Origin: Pseudomonadota bacterium
Lineage (GTDB): Bacteria; Pseudomonadota; Gammaproteobacteria; Burkholderiales; Burkholderiaceae_C
Reading direction: 5' to 3'
DNA length: 46,787 nt
Assembly: GCA_021783695.1 (NCBI GenBank)
Contig: JAJXTO010000022.1
Span: forward strand, 1 to 46,787
Below the pieces are notes generated by a model that had not been told where the DNA came from, made no database searches, and worked only from the letters and a program-made list of their open reading frames with translations. The position numbers and the translations under genes are program-made. Positions 1 through 8,264 of this stretch are shown one piece after another (position 1 is the first letter of the stretch; every line of letters starts with the position of its first letter).

Positions 1-269
1 TGGAACAGATCCTGCTTTCCAGCCTGCGCGCCGACCCGCAGCAGGCCGCGGTGGAGCCCGGGCTGGCGCAACGCCTGATGGACAAGGCGCGCGAACTCAT
101 GCAGCGCATGGAAGCGCAGGGCGCGACCGGCGTGCTGTTGGTGAGCGCGCCACTGCGGCAGTTTCTCGCCCGTCTGCTGGCGCGCAGTGCGCCACGGCTG
201 CGCGTGCTGTCCTATGCTGAAATTCCCGACCAGAAACAGGTCAAGGTCACCGCCACGCTGGGCGCGTAA
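1..269 (+). CDS. flhA: Flagellar export apparatus protein FlhA, C-terminal end (5' truncated)
   Basis: The open frame enters the window at base 3 and ends in TAA at 267-269, giving the last 88 residues of a protein whose start lies outside. The residues match the end of the FlhA cytoplasmic domain: a helical stretch, the strand GVLLVSAPLRQFLARLL, and the ending LSYAEIPDQKQVKV. FlhA is the large membrane subunit of the flagellar type III export gate, and its cytoplasmic ring docks chaperone-substrate complexes. It is followed 17 bases later by flhF, the usual order flhA-flhF-flhG-fliA. Only the C-terminus can be judged here; the assignment rests on the motif and on the gene order. Confidence 0.93.
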   Translation, partial: EQILLSSLRADPQQAAVEPGLAQRLMDKARELMQRMEAQGATGVLLVSAPLRQFLARLLARSAPRLRVLSYAEIPDQKQVKVTATLGA

Positions 270-286
270 ACGTTGGAGCCTCAATC

Positions 287-1693
287 GTGAAAATCAAACG
301 CTATACCGGAACCAACACCCGCGAGGTGCTGACCCGCATCCGCAACGATCTCGGCGCCGACGCGGTGATTCTGTCGAATCGGGAAATCGTCGGCGGCGTC
401 GAATTGATGGCGGCGGTGGACTTCGACGCCAGCCGGTTTCCGTCGGATGAGCATGCCTCCGATGGGGCGGCGGTGTCCGTTTCCCAGCCGCCGACCATCG
501 AGATTGCCCCGGCGCCGACGCCCGCGCCAACGCCCATGCCGACCCCGGCGCAGCCCCGGACGGTCGTCGGGCAGATGCCCAGGCCGTCGACCCCGCCGCA
601 GCCGACGGACTTGCCCCTGCCGGCCGTCGCGCGTGTTGCACCGACCCCGGCGCCGCGCGCAGCCGAGCCAACTTCTGCGCCGACCGCAATTTCGCTGGAA
701 GAAAAGGATGCCGCGGCGCTGGGCGCGATGCGTCCTGTCCAGACGACAGCGGCCCCACCGCCGCGCCCGGCACACTCGGTCGCGCGTCCCGCGCCGGACG
801 ATGAGCTTGGCACCCTGCGCCACGAATTGCACGATCTGCGGCAGTGGATGCAGTCGCAGATGTCGGGTCTGGCCGATACCGGGCCGCTGACCCCCGTGGG
901 TGAACGGCTGCAGGCGCTGGGCTTTTCCACCGCGCGGGCACGGCAACTGGGCAGTCAGTCAGTGAACCTGCGCGGCGCGCTGGCCGCGTATCTCGGCAAG
1001 GGCCTGCAGGTGGCGGCCGACCCGGTGTCTGCCGCGGGCATCTATGCCCTGGTCGGGCCGACCGGGGCCGGCAAGACCACCACCATCGCCAAGCTCGCGG
1101 CCCGCCTGGTGCTGCGCCACGGCACCGCAGCGGTGGCGCTGATCACCACCGATACCTACCGCATCGGCGGGGTGGAGCAGCTCAAGATCTACGGTCGCAT
1201 CCTTGGCGTGCCGGTGGCCGTGGCGCGCGATGGCGAAGAATTGCGGCAGCACTTGAGCGAATTCGCCGACCGCCGTTTCGTGCTGATCGACAGCATCGGC
1301 CTGAGCCCGCGCGATGTGCGCATGGCCGAGCAGATGCAATGGCTGCAGGCCCTGGGTGACAGCGTCACCCGCTTGCTCGTCGTAGGGGCCGGGCTGGCCC
1401 CGGCGGCGTATGCCGAGCTGTGGTCGCTGTACCGCCGTCTGCCGGTGGCTGCGGTCGTTCTCACCAAGCTCGACGAGAGTCCGAGCTTCGGTGCCGCGCT
1501 GCAATGGCTGGTGGAGGGCAGCGTGCCGCTGTGGTTCTACACCGACGGCCAGCGCGTGCCCGAAGACCTGCATGTGCCGTCGCTGGCTAAGATCACGGCT
1601 TTGCTCGAACATGACCCCGTGACCCGTTTCGATTCTCCCGCCGCCTCGAATCCCACCGCGACGCCTGCCGTGGCGCAGGCGCGCTCGGCCTGA
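287..1693 (+). CDS. flhF: Flagellar biosynthesis SRP-type GTPase FlhF
   Basis: This 468-residue protein starts at GTG 287. It has the short conserved N-terminus MKIKRYTGTNTREVL, a Pro/Ala-rich variable B domain (about 45-215), an N domain and a C-terminal SRP-type G domain. The P-loop GPTGAGKTTT lies at residues 257-266, followed by DTYRIGGVEQL and the guanine-specificity motif TKLDE near 393. The position that is DTAG in many SRP GTPases reads DSIG here. FlhF places the flagellum at the pole and controls its number together with FlhG. It lies between flhA and flhG, with the next gene starting within 25 bases, as in polar flagellates. Assignment is firm. Confidence 0.96.
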   Translation: MKIKRYTGTNTREVLTRIRNDLGADAVILSNREIVGGVELMAAVDFDASRFPSDEHASDGAAVSVSQPPTIEIAPAPTPAPTPMPTPAQPRTVVGQMPRPSTPPQPTDLPLPAVARVAPTPAPRAAEPTSAPTAISLEEKDAAALGAMRPVQTTAAPPPRPAHSVARPAPDDELGTLRHELHDLRQWMQSQMSGLADTGPLTPVGERLQALGFSTARARQLGSQSVNLRGALAAYLGKGLQVAADPVSAAGIYALVGPTGAGKTTTIAKLAARLVLRHGTAAVALITTDTYRIGGVEQLKIYGRILGVPVAVARDGEELRQHLSEFADRRFVLIDSIGLSPRDVRMAEQMQWLQALGDSVTRLLVVGAGLAPAAYAELWSLYRRLPVAAVVLTKLDESPSFGAALQWLVEGSVPLWFYTDGQRVPEDLHVPSLAKITALLEHDPVTRFDSPAASNPTATPAVAQARSA

Positions 1694-1715
1694 TGCCGTG
1701 ACCAAGGACATCATC

Positions 1716-2564
1716 ATGGATCAAGCCGAAGGACTGCGCCGCCTGCAGCGCCCGCCGACCAAGGTCATCACCGTCGCCAGCGGCAAGGGCGGCGTGGGCA
1801 AGACCAATGTGGTCGCCAATCTGGCCATCACCCTGGCGCGCGGCGGCCAGCGGGTGATGGTGTTCGATGCCGACCTGGGACTGGGCAATATCGACATCCT
1901 GCTCGGGCTCACCCCGCGCTACAACATCTCGCATGTGCTGTCGGGCGAGAAGCAGCTCAGCGACGTGCTGGTGCGCGGGCCGCAAAACATCCTCGTGCTG
2001 CCGGCCTCCAGCGGCGTGGCCGGGATGGCGTCGCTCGATGTTGCCACGCAGGCGCGGCTGATCGACGCGGTGAGCACCCTCGACATTCCGCTCGACTATC
2101 TGCTGGTCGATTGCGCCGCCGGCATTGCTGGCGACGTGCTCACCTTCAGCCGTGCCGCACAAGACCTCATCGTGGTGCTGTCCAACGAGCCGGCTTCCGT
2201 GGCCGATGCCTACGCGCTCATCAAGGTGTTGAGCAAGCACCACGGCCTCAGGCGTTTTCACCTGCTGCCGAACATGGTGCGCGACGCGCGCGAGGGGCAG
2301 GCGCTGTTTGCCAAGATGACCGGGGTGGCCGACCGCTACCTCGACGTGTCGCTCGATCTGCTGGGCAGCATTCCACTCGACGCGGCGTTGCGCGCAGCCG
2401 TGCGCAGCCAGCGTGCCGTGGTGGAGTCGGCGCCGCAGAGCGCGGCTGCGGTGGCGTTTTCGGCATTGGCCGCGCGGGTGAAAGCCTGGCCGTTGCCGCA
2501 GGGGCCGAGCGGACGGATCGAATTCTTCATGCAGCAATGGCTGCGCGCCGAGCAGGCCGCGTGA
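1716..2564 (+). CDS. flhG: MinD-type ATPase FlhG (FleN), regulator of flagellar number
   Basis: This is a MinD/ParA-type ATPase of 282 residues with the deviant Walker A GKGGVGKT at 23-30. I prefer ATG 1716 over the in-frame GTG at 1698. AAGGA at 1704-1708 sits 7 bases before 1716, and the protein then begins MDQAEGLRRL, which matches the N-terminal DQAxxLR activator motif by which FlhG stimulates the FlhF GTPase. Other MinD signatures are FDADLGLGNIDILLG and the switch stretch LLVDCAAGI. FlhG limits flagellar number and acts as antagonist and partner of FlhF, encoded just upstream. Confidence 0.95.
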   Translation: MDQAEGLRRLQRPPTKVITVASGKGGVGKTNVVANLAITLARGGQRVMVFDADLGLGNIDILLGLTPRYNISHVLSGEKQLSDVLVRGPQNILVLPASSGVAGMASLDVATQARLIDAVSTLDIPLDYLLVDCAAGIAGDVLTFSRAAQDLIVVLSNEPASVADAYALIKVLSKHHGLRRFHLLPNMVRDAREGQALFAKMTGVADRYLDVSLDLLGSIPLDAALRAAVRSQRAVVESAPQSAAAVAFSALAARVKAWPLPQGPSGRIEFFMQQWLRAEQAA

Positions 2565-2598
2565 GCGGCGCGGCAGGCACGACAGCGCGACATACGGC

Positions 2599-3327
2599 AT
2601 GAAACCTGGCCTCTATCCCGCCCCGGAATCCCGCGAGGAACGGCTGACCAAGCATCTGCCCATGGTCAGGCGCATCGCCGGTCAGATGGCGGCACAGTTG
2701 CCGGCTTCTGTCGATTTCTCCGATCTGGAGCAGGCCGGGATGATCGGCCTGTGGGACGCGCTCGATCGTGGCGAGATGCAGTCGCCTGCGCAGTTCGCCA
2801 CCTACGCCGCCATCCGCATCCGCGGCGCGATTTACGACGAGCTGCGCAAGCTCGACTGGCTGCCGCGCCGCAGCCGCGCCAAGGAGCGCCAGATGGAGCG
2901 CGCACAAGCGCTGCTGACCCAGCGCCTGGGCCGCCACCCGGAAGACGGCGAAATCGCCACACATCTGGGCTGGGATCTGGCCGAGTATTACGACGCGCTG
3001 GCCGAGACCAGCATGCAACTGGTCTACCTCGAAGATCTCACCCACGACGACGGCGACTACGCCGACCGCACCGCTGACGAAGCCAGCCTGCTGCCCGAAG
3101 ACCTGCTGCAGGACGCCGAGCTGGAGCGCGATCTGCAGGCCGCCATCCTCGATCTTCCCGAGCGCGAGAAGCTGGTGCTGTCGCTGTATTACCAGGAGGA
3201 TCTGCAACTCAAGGACATCGGCCGCGTGCTCGAAGTGAGCGAGTCGCGCGTGAGCCAGCTGATGAAGCAGGCGGTGATGCGGCTGCGTGCCCGCCTGCAA
3301 AACCACCAGCAAACCGCCAAGCCTTAA
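2599..3327 (+). CDS. fliA: RNA polymerase sigma factor FliA (sigma-28)
   Basis: This 242-residue protein has the group 3 sigma layout: region 2 (about 15-90, with FSDLEQAGMIGLWDALDRG and the helix FATYAAIRIRGAIYDELR), region 3 (about 95-150) and region 4 with the helix-turn-helix LQLKDIGRVLEVSESRVSQL near 205-224. FliA transcribes late flagellar and chemotaxis genes and is held in check by FlgM. The window holds flgM at 24934 and two good matches to the sigma-28 consensus, upstream of cheY and of flgM. It starts 34 bases after flhG and probably shares its transcript. Confidence 0.96.
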   Translation: MKPGLYPAPESREERLTKHLPMVRRIAGQMAAQLPASVDFSDLEQAGMIGLWDALDRGEMQSPAQFATYAAIRIRGAIYDELRKLDWLPRRSRAKERQMERAQALLTQRLGRHPEDGEIATHLGWDLAEYYDALAETSMQLVYLEDLTHDDGDYADRTADEASLLPEDLLQDAELERDLQAAILDLPEREKLVLSLYYQEDLQLKDIGRVLEVSESRVSQLMKQAVMRLRARLQNHQQTAKP

Positions 3328-3369
3328 CAACAAGCCAAAACAGCAAGCCAGACAGGGACGGGGAACTTC

Positions 3370-4113
3370 ATGGATATCTTGACCATCATCGGCCTCGTCG
3401 TGGCGCTCGGCTCCATTTTGCTGGGGCAGATGCTCGAAGGCGGCCACATCAGCTCCATCATCCAGGGCACGGCCTTTCTCATCGTGATGGGCGGCACCAC
3501 GGGCGCGGTCATGCTGCAGTTTCCGCTCAAGGTGTTCCTGCGCTCGCTCAAGATGCTGCCGTGGGTGGTGCTGCCGCCCAAGGGCGATCCGCAGGAGAGC
3601 ATCAAGCAGATTCTGGAATGGAGCGACACCGCGCGCAAGAATGGCCTGCTGGCGCTCGAAGCCGTGGTCGAGTCCGTGCCCGATCCGTTTGTCAAAAAAG
3701 GCCTGCAGATGCTGGTGGACGGCACCGACCCGGAAAAGATCCGCTCCACCCTGGAGCAGGAAATCGGCGCGATCGAGCACCATGACAGCCAGGCCGCCAA
3801 GGTGTATGAGTCCTCCGGCGGTTACTCGCCCACGGTGGGCATTCTGGGAGCGGTGCTCGGTCTGATCCACGTGATGGAAAACCTGGCCGACCCGAGCAAG
3901 CTCGGCGGCGGCATTGCCGTGGCCTTCGTCGCCACGGTCTATGGCGTGGGCGCGGCCAATCTGTTTTTCCTGCCGGTGGCCAACAAGCTCAAGGGCATCG
4001 TGCACAATCGCTCCAAACTGCAGGAAATGCAGGTGGACGGACTGGTGGCCATTGCCGAAGGCGAAAACCCACGCATCATCGAAGGCCGTCTGCAGAGTTA
4101 TTTCGCGCATTGA
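3370..4113 (+). CDS. motA: Flagellar stator protein MotA (PomA/MotC type)
   Basis: This 247-residue protein has two N-terminal membrane helices (about 1-20 and 30-50), a cytoplasmic loop of about 100 residues, and two further helices (about 150-170 and 185-205), the last pair beginning at GGYSPTVGILGAVLGL. That is the MotA/PomA stator layout; the family conducts ions with a MotB/PomB partner and drives rotation. The start at 3370 has the purine-rich GGGACGGGGAA just upstream. No motB/motD-like gene follows: the next frames encode a small Pro-rich protein and a DUF2802-type protein, neither with a peptidoglycan-binding OmpA domain. The partner must be encoded elsewhere. Confidence 0.93.
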   Translation: MDILTIIGLVVALGSILLGQMLEGGHISSIIQGTAFLIVMGGTTGAVMLQFPLKVFLRSLKMLPWVVLPPKGDPQESIKQILEWSDTARKNGLLALEAVVESVPDPFVKKGLQMLVDGTDPEKIRSTLEQEIGAIEHHDSQAAKVYESSGGYSPTVGILGAVLGLIHVMENLADPSKLGGGIAVAFVATVYGVGAANLFFLPVANKLKGIVHNRSKLQEMQVDGLVAIAEGENPRIIEGRLQSYFAH

Positions 4114-4138
4114 GGCTTGACGTTCCGAAAGGGGCTAC

Positions 4139-4354
4139 ATGGATGACGCTACGATCAGCCCGGTCGGCGCCGATGACCCGGTTTCCCGCCTGCCCGACGG
4201 CGGCGGGCGCGGCAGGCAGGAGCCCTTCGGGCGCAAACCGCCTGCCAAGCGCCCCGCATCCCCTGCGCCCGCAACGCCCGCGGCAGACCCCGTCCCTGCC
4301 GATGCGCCCGATGCCGACACCCCCCGCGGCCGCCACATCGACGACCGCGCCTGA
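4139..4354 (+). CDS. Small Pro-rich hypothetical protein
   Basis: This 71-residue frame starts at ATG 4139, directly after a strong ribosome binding site (GAAAGGGG, 4125-4132, about 6 bases away), which is the main reason to accept it as a gene. The protein is rich in Pro, Ala, Asp and Arg, has no predicted membrane segment, and ends in GRHIDDRA. It looks disordered. It lies 25 bases after motA, where a motB might be expected, but shows no OmpA or plug-helix features. Function unknown. The high GC content makes chance frames common, so confidence is moderate. Confidence 0.55.
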   Translation: MDDATISPVGADDPVSRLPDGGGRGRQEPFGRKPPAKRPASPAPATPAADPVPADAPDADTPRGRHIDDRA

Positions 4355-4385
4355 CCGCCTCGCTTTTCAAGCCCGCGCCCGCACC

Positions 4386-4841
4386 ATGACCCTCATCCTG
4401 CTGATCTTCGCCGCCCTGATCGTTGCGCTGCAAATCGCGCTGACCTTCACACTCAAGCGCATGCTCGACCTGATCGCAGCCACACGCGATCAGGTCGATG
4501 CGCTGCGGCGCCGTGTGCACAGCCTGGAGCAGGAGCGCGACGCGCGGGTGCCGCCGCCCTCGGCGCTGTTCACCCTGGCGCCGCGCGCCGAGCCCGCGCC
4601 GGAGCCGCAGCACGAACCGGCCTTCGCTGACGCGCCTGAGCACATCGGGTCTGGAAACAGCGTGCCGGGCGATTTTCCGGTCCTGCATGAGCCTGTCTCT
4701 GCGCCGTCGGCAGAGTCCGTCGGCGCGCAAGTGCGCGAACTGGCCCGCCAGGGCCTGCCCGTGCGCGACATTGCCGAGCGCTTCGGCCTGAGCGAGGCCG
4801 AGACGGAACTGATGATCCGTTTGCGTCAGGAGCCGTACTGA
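4386..4841 (+). CDS. DUF2802-type single-pass membrane protein
   Basis: From ATG 4386 the 151-residue protein has an N-terminal membrane helix (LILLIFAALIVALQIALTF, about 3-21), a short coiled coil (about 30-55), a Pro/Glu/Ala-rich spacer, and a C-terminal helix-turn-helix-like module (about 112-146) containing LARQGLPVRDIAERFGLSEAE. This combination matches the DUF2802 proteins often found between stator/sigma genes and the FliK/FlhB-like pair in polar flagellates. The function is not known to me. The C-terminal module resembles the turn of small DNA-binding repeats but sits on a membrane anchor. It follows the small frame by 31 bases and has no clear Shine-Dalgarno site. Confidence 0.75.
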   Translation: MTLILLIFAALIVALQIALTFTLKRMLDLIAATRDQVDALRRRVHSLEQERDARVPPPSALFTLAPRAEPAPEPQHEPAFADAPEHIGSGNSVPGDFPVLHEPVSAPSAESVGAQVRELARQGLPVRDIAERFGLSEAETELMIRLRQEPY

Positions 4842-4856
4842 CGCCGTGATGTCGCG

Positions 4857-6122
4857 ATGAACAGCCCGGTTTCCCTGAACGGCGTGGCGCCGTCCACGCC
4901 TGCTGCGGCAGCGACAACCGGCACGCCGCAAACCGGCGCCTTTACGGCTGCGCCAGGGACGGCTTTCGACGCCGAAGTCGTGCAGGTGCAGGCAGCAAAC
5001 CTGGCGTCCAGCGCCGCCGCAGCAACCGCCACCCGGTTGCAGACCCAGGTGATGCTGCGCCTGGGCAATGCCCTGGTCGCCGCGACCTTGCCCGGCCCGC
5101 CGCCCCAGGTCGGCGCACGGCTGCCACTCGTCTATCTCGGTGCGCAGAGCGGCCAGCCGCAATTTTTGCTCGCACCGCCTGGGCCGCAGCAGACGGCAGC
5201 GCAGGCGCTGCTGTCCGGGCCGGGGCAGTTGCTCGGCTTGCTGCAACAGATGGATGCGGAGCCAACTTCCGCGAACACGAGCGCCGGCGGGCAGGGCGCG
5301 CGTGCCGCGGTGGCGGCCACCCCCGTCTGGACCAACCCGGCGCAACCCGCGCAGCAGGCCGCGCAACTGCTGGCCAGCGCGCTCGGCAGCAGCGGTCTGT
5401 TTTATGAAAGCCATCTCGGCGCCTGGGCGCAGGGGCAGCAGCCGTTGTCGGCGCTGCTCGCGCAGCCGCAGGGCAAGCTGTCGCCGCTGCTGCAGCAGCC
5501 CGCTTCGGCGGCGCAAACCGCGCCTGCGGCCAGCCAGGCAAGCGCCGCGTCGGCTCCGCAGGCCGGGCAGCCGTCCCGATCCGCCACGCCGCCTCAGTTC
5601 TCCGCGCAATCCGTCGCACAATCCGCCGCGCCGTTCACCGATGTCGCGCCCGCGCCGCGCCATGCGGGTCTGGCGGCATACGGCGCAGTGCAGGCTGCCC
5701 CGCAGGCGGCAAGCGATCCGGCGCTGCTGGCGGCGCGTCTGCCCGGGGAGCTGCGCGGCATCGTGCAGCAGCAACTCCAGTCCCTGATGCAAGGGCAGGT
5801 GGTGTGGGAAGGCCTGTTGTGGCCGGGCCAGACCGCGCGCTGGAGTCTGCGGTCCGATCCAGACGGTGGCGCAGCGCAAGGCGCGGCCGCCGCAGAGCGC
5901 AACTGGAGGACCCAGATCGATCTGGAACTGCCCCATCTGGGCGCGGTGCAGGCGCGGCTGCGTCTGAGCGGAAACCGGATCGATGTGCTGCTGCAGCGCG
6001 GTGAAGCCGCGCAACAGCGCATCGATCCCGCCGTGCCGCAGTTGCAGGCGGCGTTGCGTTCCGCCGGTCTGGAAGTCGGCGGGGTGCAGCTAGGCCTGCT
6101 GTCCGGGAGTGACCCCGCGTGA
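4857..6122 (+). CDS. FliK-like flagellar hook-length control protein
   Basis: This 421-residue protein is Ala/Gln/Pro-rich and low in complexity for about 300 residues. It then has a folded C-terminal region (about 300-415) with LELPHLGAVQARLRLSGNRIDVLL and a following helix, matching the FliK C-terminal (Flg_hook) domain that touches FlhB to switch export specificity. FliK proteins measure hook length with a long disordered N-terminal ruler, which fits. Its stop overlaps the start of the FlhB-C-like gene (GTGA at 6119-6122). No fliE-fliJ genes are nearby, so this may be a second FliK paralog rather than the main one. I therefore leave the gene symbol open. Confidence 0.8.
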   Translation: MNSPVSLNGVAPSTPAAAATTGTPQTGAFTAAPGTAFDAEVVQVQAANLASSAAAATATRLQTQVMLRLGNALVAATLPGPPPQVGARLPLVYLGAQSGQPQFLLAPPGPQQTAAQALLSGPGQLLGLLQQMDAEPTSANTSAGGQGARAAVAATPVWTNPAQPAQQAAQLLASALGSSGLFYESHLGAWAQGQQPLSALLAQPQGKLSPLLQQPASAAQTAPAASQASAASAPQAGQPSRSATPPQFSAQSVAQSAAPFTDVAPAPRHAGLAAYGAVQAAPQAASDPALLAARLPGELRGIVQQQLQSLMQGQVVWEGLLWPGQTARWSLRSDPDGGAAQGAAAAERNWRTQIDLELPHLGAVQARLRLSGNRIDVLLQRGEAAQQRIDPAVPQLQAALRSAGLEVGGVQLGLLSGSDPA

Positions 6123-6442
6123 AGGCTTCCGATCAACACAGGCAAGGCGGATTGCCGCTTGCCGTTGCGCTGCGCTATGACACCGATGCCGGTGGCGCGC
6201 CGGAGGTCGTCGCCAAGGGGCAGGGCCTGGTGGCCGAGGCCATCGTGGCGCGGGCGAAGGAGGCCGGCGTGTATGTGCACGAGTCGCCGCAACTGGTGCA
6301 ACTGCTCATAGCGGTCGATCTGGACACCCAGATTCCACCGGCGCTCTACACCGCAGTGGCTGAGCTGCTGGCGTGGCTGTGGCGCCTGGAGGCCGGTGCG
6401 CAGCCGCAGGAGCCGCCGTCGCCATCTTTACATTTGCCTTGA
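6119..6442 (+). CDS. FlhB C-terminal-domain-like protein (export switch paralog)
   Basis: This 107-residue protein starts at GTG 6119, overlapping the previous stop by four bases. It covers only the FlhB/YscU cytoplasmic domain: LAVALRYD, the KGQGLVAEAIVARAKEAGV helix, ESPQLVQLL and the IPPALYTAVAELLAWLW end. Full-length FlhB has four membrane helices and self-cleaves at NPTH just before the AVALRY strand; here the membrane part and the NPTH site are both absent. This is the stand-alone FlhB-like (FhlB/FlhX) form. Translational coupling to the FliK-like gene suggests that the two products act together on the export specificity switch (inference). Confidence 0.85.
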   Translation: MKASDQHRQGGLPLAVALRYDTDAGGAPEVVAKGQGLVAEAIVARAKEAGVYVHESPQLVQLLIAVDLDTQIPPALYTAVAELLAWLWRLEAGAQPQEPPSPSLHLP

Positions 6443-6454
6443 TGCGCTTGTAAT
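6427..6454 (+). promoter_or_regulatory. Putative sigma-70-type promoter for the GGDEF gene
   Basis: TTTACA at 6427-6432 and TGTAAT at 6449-6454 are 16 bases apart, each one mismatch from the -35 and -10 consensus. The start point would be near 6461, about 40 bases before ATG 6504. If so, the alternative in-frame ATG at 6453 would lie upstream of the transcript. This is a pattern match only. Confidence 0.4.
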
Positions 6455-6503
6455 GCCGCTTGCAATACGATTCATTCAAACAATTCACCACGCCGTCTCT
6501 CTC

Positions 6504-8144
6504 ATGCCAATCATTGCCGAACAGGCGCGCGCCACCCTCAAACGCCTGGTCGAACTCAAGCTGCAACCCACTCCGGAGAACTATCGTCAGGTGTTCGAGA
6601 GCCTGGATCATGGCGACCTGACGCAGGCCCCGGCACCCGCGTCAGACTGCGCAGACTGGGGTTCGGCGCTGCGCCGCCTGCTGGAGCAATGGGAGCGCTC
6701 CCAAGCCGGACTGTCGCAATTGCAGAAACGCCAGCAGATCGACCGCCTGGCGGCCTTGCCCACGGCGCAGGCGCAGTGGGCCGAACTCGGGAAATTGCTC
6801 GACCGCTGGAGCGCGCTGCCGGCCCGAAGCGGGAGTGCGGCTGCCACCACCCCGATCGAAACCCGCGAGGCCGAAGCAAGCCGCGATGGCAGTGCCTGGC
6901 GCGAACTCTGGCTGAACACCCTCAAGCATGGCGTGCAGCCGTTTTGCGCGCATGACACAGCGCAGCGCCTGCTGCGCGAGCTGATCGCGTCGGCGGACGG
7001 TGTGGCGCAGCCGTCCGCGCTGAACCCGCAGGCGCGTGAGGTCTGGCTGGCCATTGACCGCGAGCAGGTCACCGAATACGCCGTGCGCAACGGTCTGACT
7101 GAACTGGTGCGGCTGCTGCTGGGCCATCTCGGCGATCTGGTGCCGCAGGCCTGGGTGGGGGTGCAGGCCGCGGCGATTCGCGAACAGTTGCAGGCGCCGC
7201 TGGCACCGGAGCGCATCGAGCAGGCGCAGAACGCCGTGCGCGATCTGCTCGTACGCCACAGCGTGCTGCGCAAGAGCGAAGACGATGCCCACAGCACCGC
7301 CAAGGCACTGATCGACCTGCTGGTGCGCAAGCTGGGCGACTATGCCGCCGAGGGCGGCGAATACAACCAGCGCCTGGAAGGGCGGCTGACGCAGTTGCAG
7401 GCCAGCCGCGAATGGGACGAAATCCGCCTGCTGGTGCAGGACGTGCTCGACGATAGCCGCAGCATGCAAAAGCGCAGCGGCGAACTCGGCGTGCATCTGG
7501 CCGAGGCGCAGCGGCAGGCGCAGGCCGCGCAGGAGCGCATCCGCTCTCTTGAAGGCGAGCTCGAACAGGCCAGCCAGCAATTGCAGGAAGACCCGCTCAC
7601 TGGCGCGCTCAACCGCCGCGGTCTGGACGCCGAGTTCGCCCGCTTGCAGTCGCGGGTTGTGCGCCAGGGCCAGCCGCTCACCCTGGCCCTGCTCGACCTC
7701 GATCATTTCAAGGCGGTGAACGATACCTATGGCCACGACACTGGCGACGCCGTGCTCAAGGCGCTGGTGCACCTGGCCACGCGCCTGGTGCGCCCCAGTG
7801 ACCGGGTGGCGCGCATGGGCGGTGAGGAGTTCATGCTCATCCTGCCCGACACGCCGGCGCAGCAATCGCTGGTCGTGGTGCAGCGCCTGCTGATGGCGTT
7901 CAGCGAGCAGACCCTGGTGCAGGACAGCGCGGGCCGCCGCATCGCCCTGAGTTTCAGCGCCGGGGTGGCCGAGCTGTGCCCGGACGAAGATTTCGCCGCG
8001 GTGTATCAGCGGGTGGACACCGCGCTGCTGCAGGCCAAGCAGGCGGGACGCAAGCGGGTGGAATTCGCCGCGCCCTGCGGCGACGCCAAGAGCGGCGGCA
8101 GCCTGCCCAAAAGCGCGCTGCGCGACTTCACTCTGCGGGGGTAG
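6504..8144 (+). CDS. Diguanylate cyclase with N-terminal helical region
   Basis: From ATG 6504 this is a 546-residue soluble protein. Residues 1-350 are mostly helical and match no family I recognise; a coiled coil (about 315-370) leads into a GGDEF domain (about 370-530). The active site reads GGEEF at 439-443. The product-inhibition RxxD motif is intact (RPSD, five residues before it), and LLDLDHFKAVNDTYGH carries the metal and substrate residues. An active cyclase with feedback control is therefore likely. An in-frame ATG at 6453 is possible but falls on the predicted -10 box. The gene ends convergently with the next gene, leaving 120 bases in which I see no clear terminator. Confidence 0.9.
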   Translation: MPIIAEQARATLKRLVELKLQPTPENYRQVFESLDHGDLTQAPAPASDCADWGSALRRLLEQWERSQAGLSQLQKRQQIDRLAALPTAQAQWAELGKLLDRWSALPARSGSAAATTPIETREAEASRDGSAWRELWLNTLKHGVQPFCAHDTAQRLLRELIASADGVAQPSALNPQAREVWLAIDREQVTEYAVRNGLTELVRLLLGHLGDLVPQAWVGVQAAAIREQLQAPLAPERIEQAQNAVRDLLVRHSVLRKSEDDAHSTAKALIDLLVRKLGDYAAEGGEYNQRLEGRLTQLQASREWDEIRLLVQDVLDDSRSMQKRSGELGVHLAEAQRQAQAAQERIRSLEGELEQASQQLQEDPLTGALNRRGLDAEFARLQSRVVRQGQPLTLALLDLDHFKAVNDTYGHDTGDAVLKALVHLATRLVRPSDRVARMGGEEFMLILPDTPAQQSLVVVQRLLMAFSEQTLVQDSAGRRIALSFSAGVAELCPDEDFAAVYQRVDTALLQAKQAGRKRVEFAAPCGDAKSGGSLPKSALRDFTLRG

Positions 8145-8264
8145 GCGGCGGGGCAGCCGTCGCGCGGCCGCGTTGCGCGTTGTTGCGGAGTTTGTCCATC
8201 TGCCCCGCTTGGAGCGTGCGCCGTCCGGCATCGCGTGCAAGGCCGTTGCCGGTTGACCTCAGGT

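Noticed and set aside
8145-8264. A terminator between the convergent GGDEF and GAF-GGDEF-EAL genes
   Set aside because: Several short GC-rich repeats are present, but none forms a clear stem followed by a T run.
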